DNA from: Paenibacillus sp. RC67
Lineage (GTDB): Bacteria; Bacillota; Bacilli; Paenibacillales; NBRC-103111
Assembly (NCBI RefSeq): GCF_030020805.1
Contig: NZ_CP125098.1
Location: forward strand, 2,460,001 to 2,524,000
Direction: 5' to 3'
Length of the DNA stretch: 64,000 nucleotides
Below the pieces are notes generated by a model. The model was not told where the DNA came from. It worked only from the letters and a program-made list of their open reading frames with translations, and ran no database searches. Positions 61,349 through 64,000 of this stretch are shown here, piece by piece. Position numbers and translations under genes: made by a program. Position 1 is the stretch's first letter, and every line of letters begins with the position of its first letter.

Positions 61349-62530
61349 GTGAAATCATCTTTTCTCTTATCGATGCGCGGTTATGTCCTGATTGAAGTCA
61401 GAGGAGGACGGTTCGAGAAGCTAGTCAATGCTTTGATGGAACAACGGATGACGATTTGGGATATCCGTATTGTGGACGAGACAAATGCGGAGCTGTATAT
61501 TGTCCTCAAGGATTTTTTCAGGCTTCGTCCGGTTTTAAAAGAGACAGGCTGCCGTGTGCATGTCCGCAAGAGGTATGGCGTTCCTTTTTTGTTGGACAAA
61601 CTCGAGAAAAGAAAGATTTTTGCCCTTGGACTCATTGGTTTTGTCATCGGGTTATATATGTTATCCTCTGTTGTCTGGCAGGTTCGTGTAGAAGGAAATG
61701 AGTTGATTAGTAAACAGCAGGTGCTGGAAGCAGCCAAAGAGCAAGGGATTTATAAGCTCCAATGGAAATACAGGCTGAAAAACACCGATGTCATGTCTAG
61801 GGCGCTGCAAGGCCAGCTGCCTGGCACCGCATGGGTTGGAGTTGAGGTGCATGGCACCCATATCGTTATTAAAATCGTGGAGGCAACGGTGCCTGATAAA
61901 CAGCCGCTGCTGAGTCCGCGTCATCTGGTTGCTTCCAAAAGCGGTATGATTACTTACATCTTAGCTGAGAAGGGAAGACCTTTGGTAAAAGCCAATACGT
62001 ATGTGAAAAAAGGGGACATCCTTATATCAGGTGTTTTGGGCGATGATGTGAACCGGCAGACGGTGGTGGCATCAGGTGAAGTGAGGGGCTTGGTATGGTA
62101 TACGCCTCAGGTAGAGGTGCCGTTAACGCAGCAGTATAAAGTCTATACTGGAGAAGTAAAGGATCGTTCCTATTTTGTCGTAGGCAATCGCGCCTTACAA
62201 CTGACAGGATACGGGAAAACGGGGTTTGAGCAATTCGAGACAATTCCTGAAAGAAAAACGCTTCAGCTCGGGAAATTTGTTCTACCCATCGGTTGGCTGC
62301 ATGAACGAGTTATGCAAGTCAATATCATGGAAAAGGCTACGGACCCCCAAGAGGCTAAAAAGCTTGGAATAGAAGCGGCGAAGAAGGAAATTTTGGCGTC
62401 TGCGGGTAAAGAAGCGAAGGTCGTCAATGAAAAAATTTTGCATGAAAAGACGGAGAATGGTAAAGTTTATATGGAAGTACATTTGGAAGTGGAAGAATCT
62501 ATCACTCAAGAGCAACCTATCGTTCCATAA
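61349..62530 (+). CDS. yqfD: Sporulation protein YqfD
   Basis: A 393-residue membrane-bound protein of the YqfD/SpoIVFB-independent family. Segments: MRGYVLIEVRGGRFEKLVNALM, the single membrane helix near FALGLIGFVIGLYMLSSVVWQ, the POTRA-like region VRVEGNELISKQQVLEAAKEQGI, and AKKLGIEAAKKEILASAGKEAKVVNEKILHE. A mother-cell sporulation role is known, its mechanism is not. GTG 61349 follows AAAGAGGTG by 7 bases. Confidence 0.94.
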   Translation: MKSSFLLSMRGYVLIEVRGGRFEKLVNALMEQRMTIWDIRIVDETNAELYIVLKDFFRLRPVLKETGCRVHVRKRYGVPFLLDKLEKRKIFALGLIGFVIGLYMLSSVVWQVRVEGNELISKQQVLEAAKEQGIYKLQWKYRLKNTDVMSRALQGQLPGTAWVGVEVHGTHIVIKIVEATVPDKQPLLSPRHLVASKSGMITYILAEKGRPLVKANTYVKKGDILISGVLGDDVNRQTVVASGEVRGLVWYTPQVEVPLTQQYKVYTGEVKDRSYFVVGNRALQLTGYGKTGFEQFETIPERKTLQLGKFVLPIGWLHERVMQVNIMEKATDPQEAKKLGIEAAKKEILASAGKEAKVVNEKILHEKTENGKVYMEVHLEVEESITQEQPIVP

Positions 62531-62558
62531 CGCGTTCGCTTGAAGGAGAAGAGGCCTG

Positions 62559-63524
62559 TTGATTGACAATGCACGCATCGTGAAAGTAGCATTAAAAAAC
62601 ACGGCGGAAGGGCTTGCTTTGTTTGGTCCGCAGGACAAGTTTCTGCAAATGATCGAGCAGCAAACCGAAGCCAGAATTCAGTCTCGCGAAGAAGAAATCG
62701 TCATTCAAGGATCAGCGGCTGAAACGGAATCACTGCAGCAGTTATTTGAAGTGCTGTTGGAGCTTGTTCGTAACAACTACATTTTAAACGAGCGCGATAT
62801 TCACTATGCTTTGGAATTGTCCAAGCAGATGAAAGTCGACCAGTTGCTTGATTTGTTCAAAGGGGAAATCACGACTACGCATAAAGGTAAGCCTATTCGG
62901 GTAAAAACGATTGGCCAAAAGCAGTACGTGTCCACCATCAAGCAAAAAGATATCGTGTTCGGGATCGGGCCTGCAGGTACGGGCAAAACGTACTTGGCTG
63001 TCGTATTGGCAGTCGCGGCACTCAAGGAAGGTAAGGTCAAGCGGATCGTGCTGACGCGGCCTGCGGTGGAGGCTGGAGAGAGCTTGGGCTTCTTACCCGG
63101 CGATTTACAAGAAAAGGTTGACCCTTACTTACGTCCATTGTATGATGCTCTTAATGACGTGTTAGGTCCTGATCAGGTGATTAAGTCATTAGAAAGAGGA
63201 CTTATCGAAATCGCTCCATTAGCCTATATGCGCGGCAGAACATTGGATGATTCCTTTATTATTTTGGACGAAGCGCAGAACACGACTCCCGAGCAGATGA
63301 AGATGTTTTTGACCCGTCTTGGCTTCGGTTCGAAGATGGTCATAACCGGTGATGTCACCCAGATCGATCTTCCAAGGGGCAAGTCGTCCGGTTTAGTGGA
63401 AGCGCAACGCATTCTAAAGCAGATTGAAGAAATCGGATTTATCATGTTTTCTGAAGCGGATGTTGTCCGACACTCATTAGTTCAGAAGATTATTGTTGCT
63501 TACCAAGAGGATAAAGAAAAATAG
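62559..63524 (+). CDS. phoH: PhoH family ATPase
   Basis: A 321-residue P-loop protein. Walker A is GIGPAGTGKTYLAVVLA (about residues 132-148), Walker B DSFIILDEAQNTTPEQMKMFLTRLG, and GDVTQIDLP is sensor-like. The N-terminal KH-like/PhoH-L domain is also present. PhoH-like proteins are linked to RNA metabolism and ribosome quality. TTG 62559 is the start, 4-8 bases after GAAGGAGAAGAGG. The yqfD-phoH-pgpH order is conserved. Confidence 0.95.
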   Translation: MIDNARIVKVALKNTAEGLALFGPQDKFLQMIEQQTEARIQSREEEIVIQGSAAETESLQQLFEVLLELVRNNYILNERDIHYALELSKQMKVDQLLDLFKGEITTTHKGKPIRVKTIGQKQYVSTIKQKDIVFGIGPAGTGKTYLAVVLAVAALKEGKVKRIVLTRPAVEAGESLGFLPGDLQEKVDPYLRPLYDALNDVLGPDQVIKSLERGLIEIAPLAYMRGRTLDDSFIILDEAQNTTPEQMKMFLTRLGFGSKMVITGDVTQIDLPRGKSSGLVEAQRILKQIEEIGFIMFSEADVVRHSLVQKIIVAYQEDKEK

Positions 63525-63574
63525 CTCTTTTTCAATGATTAGCAGAAGAGCTGTGAAAGGGATGACCTTTCGAG

Positions 63575-64000
63575 ATGAAGAACCAGGTTTCGATCCAAGG
63601 CAAGTTTCAATATAAGCTTGCTGGCTGGAAATACAGCGCCCTTGTGCGCTTTCTTCTGTTTTTAGTGCTTACTGTCATTTTTTACATGGCTTTAATGAGC
63701 AAACTGATCCCGCAGACCTATGATATTCGTGTCGGCTCCACGGCGGAAAAGGATATATTGGCTCCCCGAGCCATCGAGAACGCCGTCGCAACGGAGCAGG
63801 CCAAAGAGGATGCAGCGCAGCGGGTACAGCCGGTTTATCGAATCGTCGCGTTGAAGAATGAAGTTCTTATGGAAGCGTTATTCGAGAAATTGCAGCAAAT
63901 TAATGCAGATACGGAAGTTACGCTTGGGGATAAGGTAAACATTTTCAAAACGGTTATTCCTAATCTTATTGACGATCATGTAGATAAACAGATTAAGACG
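63575..64000 (+). CDS. pgpH: 7TM-HD c-di-AMP phosphodiesterase PgpH (N-terminal part, cut by window edge)
   Basis: 142 codons remain open to the end of the window. An N-terminal membrane helix (about 28-47, FLLFLVLTVIFYMALMSKLIP) is followed by the start of the 7TMR-HD extracellular domain (YDIRVGSTAEKDILAPRAIENAVATEQAKEDAAQRVQPVYR in segments), typical of YqfF/PgpH. Position after phoH agrees. The HD domain lies beyond the window, so activity cannot be checked. ATG 63575 has GAAAGGGATGACC upstream at rather long spacing. Confidence 0.88.
   Translation, partial: MKNQVSIQGKFQYKLAGWKYSALVRFLLFLVLTVIFYMALMSKLIPQTYDIRVGSTAEKDILAPRAIENAVATEQAKEDAAQRVQPVYRIVALKNEVLMEALFEKLQQINADTEVTLGDKVNIFKTVIPNLIDDHVDKQIKT

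Overview
The window is a stretch of chromosome from an endospore-forming Bacillota bacterium, most likely Paenibacillus or a close relative in Paenibacillaceae. Evidence for this: spore genes (gpr, spoIIP, yqxA, yqfC, yqfD and a gerA-gerB-gerC operon), a perfect CIRCE operator before hrcA, AddAB in place of RecBCD, strong AGGAGG ribosome sites with many TTG and GTG starts, and a gene order that largely follows the Bacillus subtilis holA-rpsT-gpr-spoIIP-yqxA-lepA-hemW-hrcA-grpE-dnaK-dnaJ-prmA-rsmE-mtaB and rpsU-yqeY-nfeD-floA-yqfC-yqfD-phoH-pgpH blocks. The genus call is inference.

Layout. 1-6.6 kb: an unidentified gene end, a small membrane protein, an EamA transporter, a DUF2264 protein, a serine hydrolase with a cre-like site, and an ECF sigma factor with its zinc-finger anti-sigma factor. 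6.6-13.2 kb: holA, rpsT, gpr (with a sigma-G-like promoter), spoIIP, yqxA, and lepA, whose 3' end is broken by a one-base frameshift. 13.2-22.5 kb: hemW, a GNAT acetyltransferase and the HrcA/CIRCE heat-shock operon. Between hrcA and grpE this operon carries an archaeal-type (group III) chaperonin. 22.5-28.6 kb: prmA, a site-2-type protease, rsmE, mtaB, a NUDIX hydrolase and an RlmI-like methyltransferase. 28.6-35.2 kb: a Fur-box nitroreductase, a gerABC operon with a sigma-G-like promoter, and a rhamnogalacturonan acetylesterase-like SGNH hydrolase. 35.5-48 kb: the DNA end-processing set addB-addA-sbcD-sbcC. 48-56.5 kb: a GH26-like/stalk-domain protein split by a frameshift, a TetR-oxidoreductase fusion reading frame, and a Fur-box efeO-efeB-efeU iron operon. 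56.5-64 kb: a HIT protein and the rpsU-yqeY-nfeD-floA-(unknown)-yqfC-yqfD-phoH-pgpH block, with pgpH cut by the window edge.

Most notable. (1) A chaperonin with thermosome-type motifs and an apparent built-in lid overlaps hrcA by 4 bp and lies under CIRCE control, so one operon encodes the DnaK system and a GroES-independent type of folding chamber. (2) There are three dispersed copies of a ~64-bp intergenic repeat. (3) Two short tandem arrays share a GCTTACGA core and each runs directly into the Shine-Dalgarno sequence of the next gene. (4) Two single-base frameshifts (lepA, GH26/stalk) and one suspicious in-frame fusion (TetR-oxidoreductase) may be biological or may be assembly errors.

No tRNA, rRNA, CRISPR, prophage or insertion sequence was recognised. 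All calls come from reading sequence and remembered family features; no database search was run.
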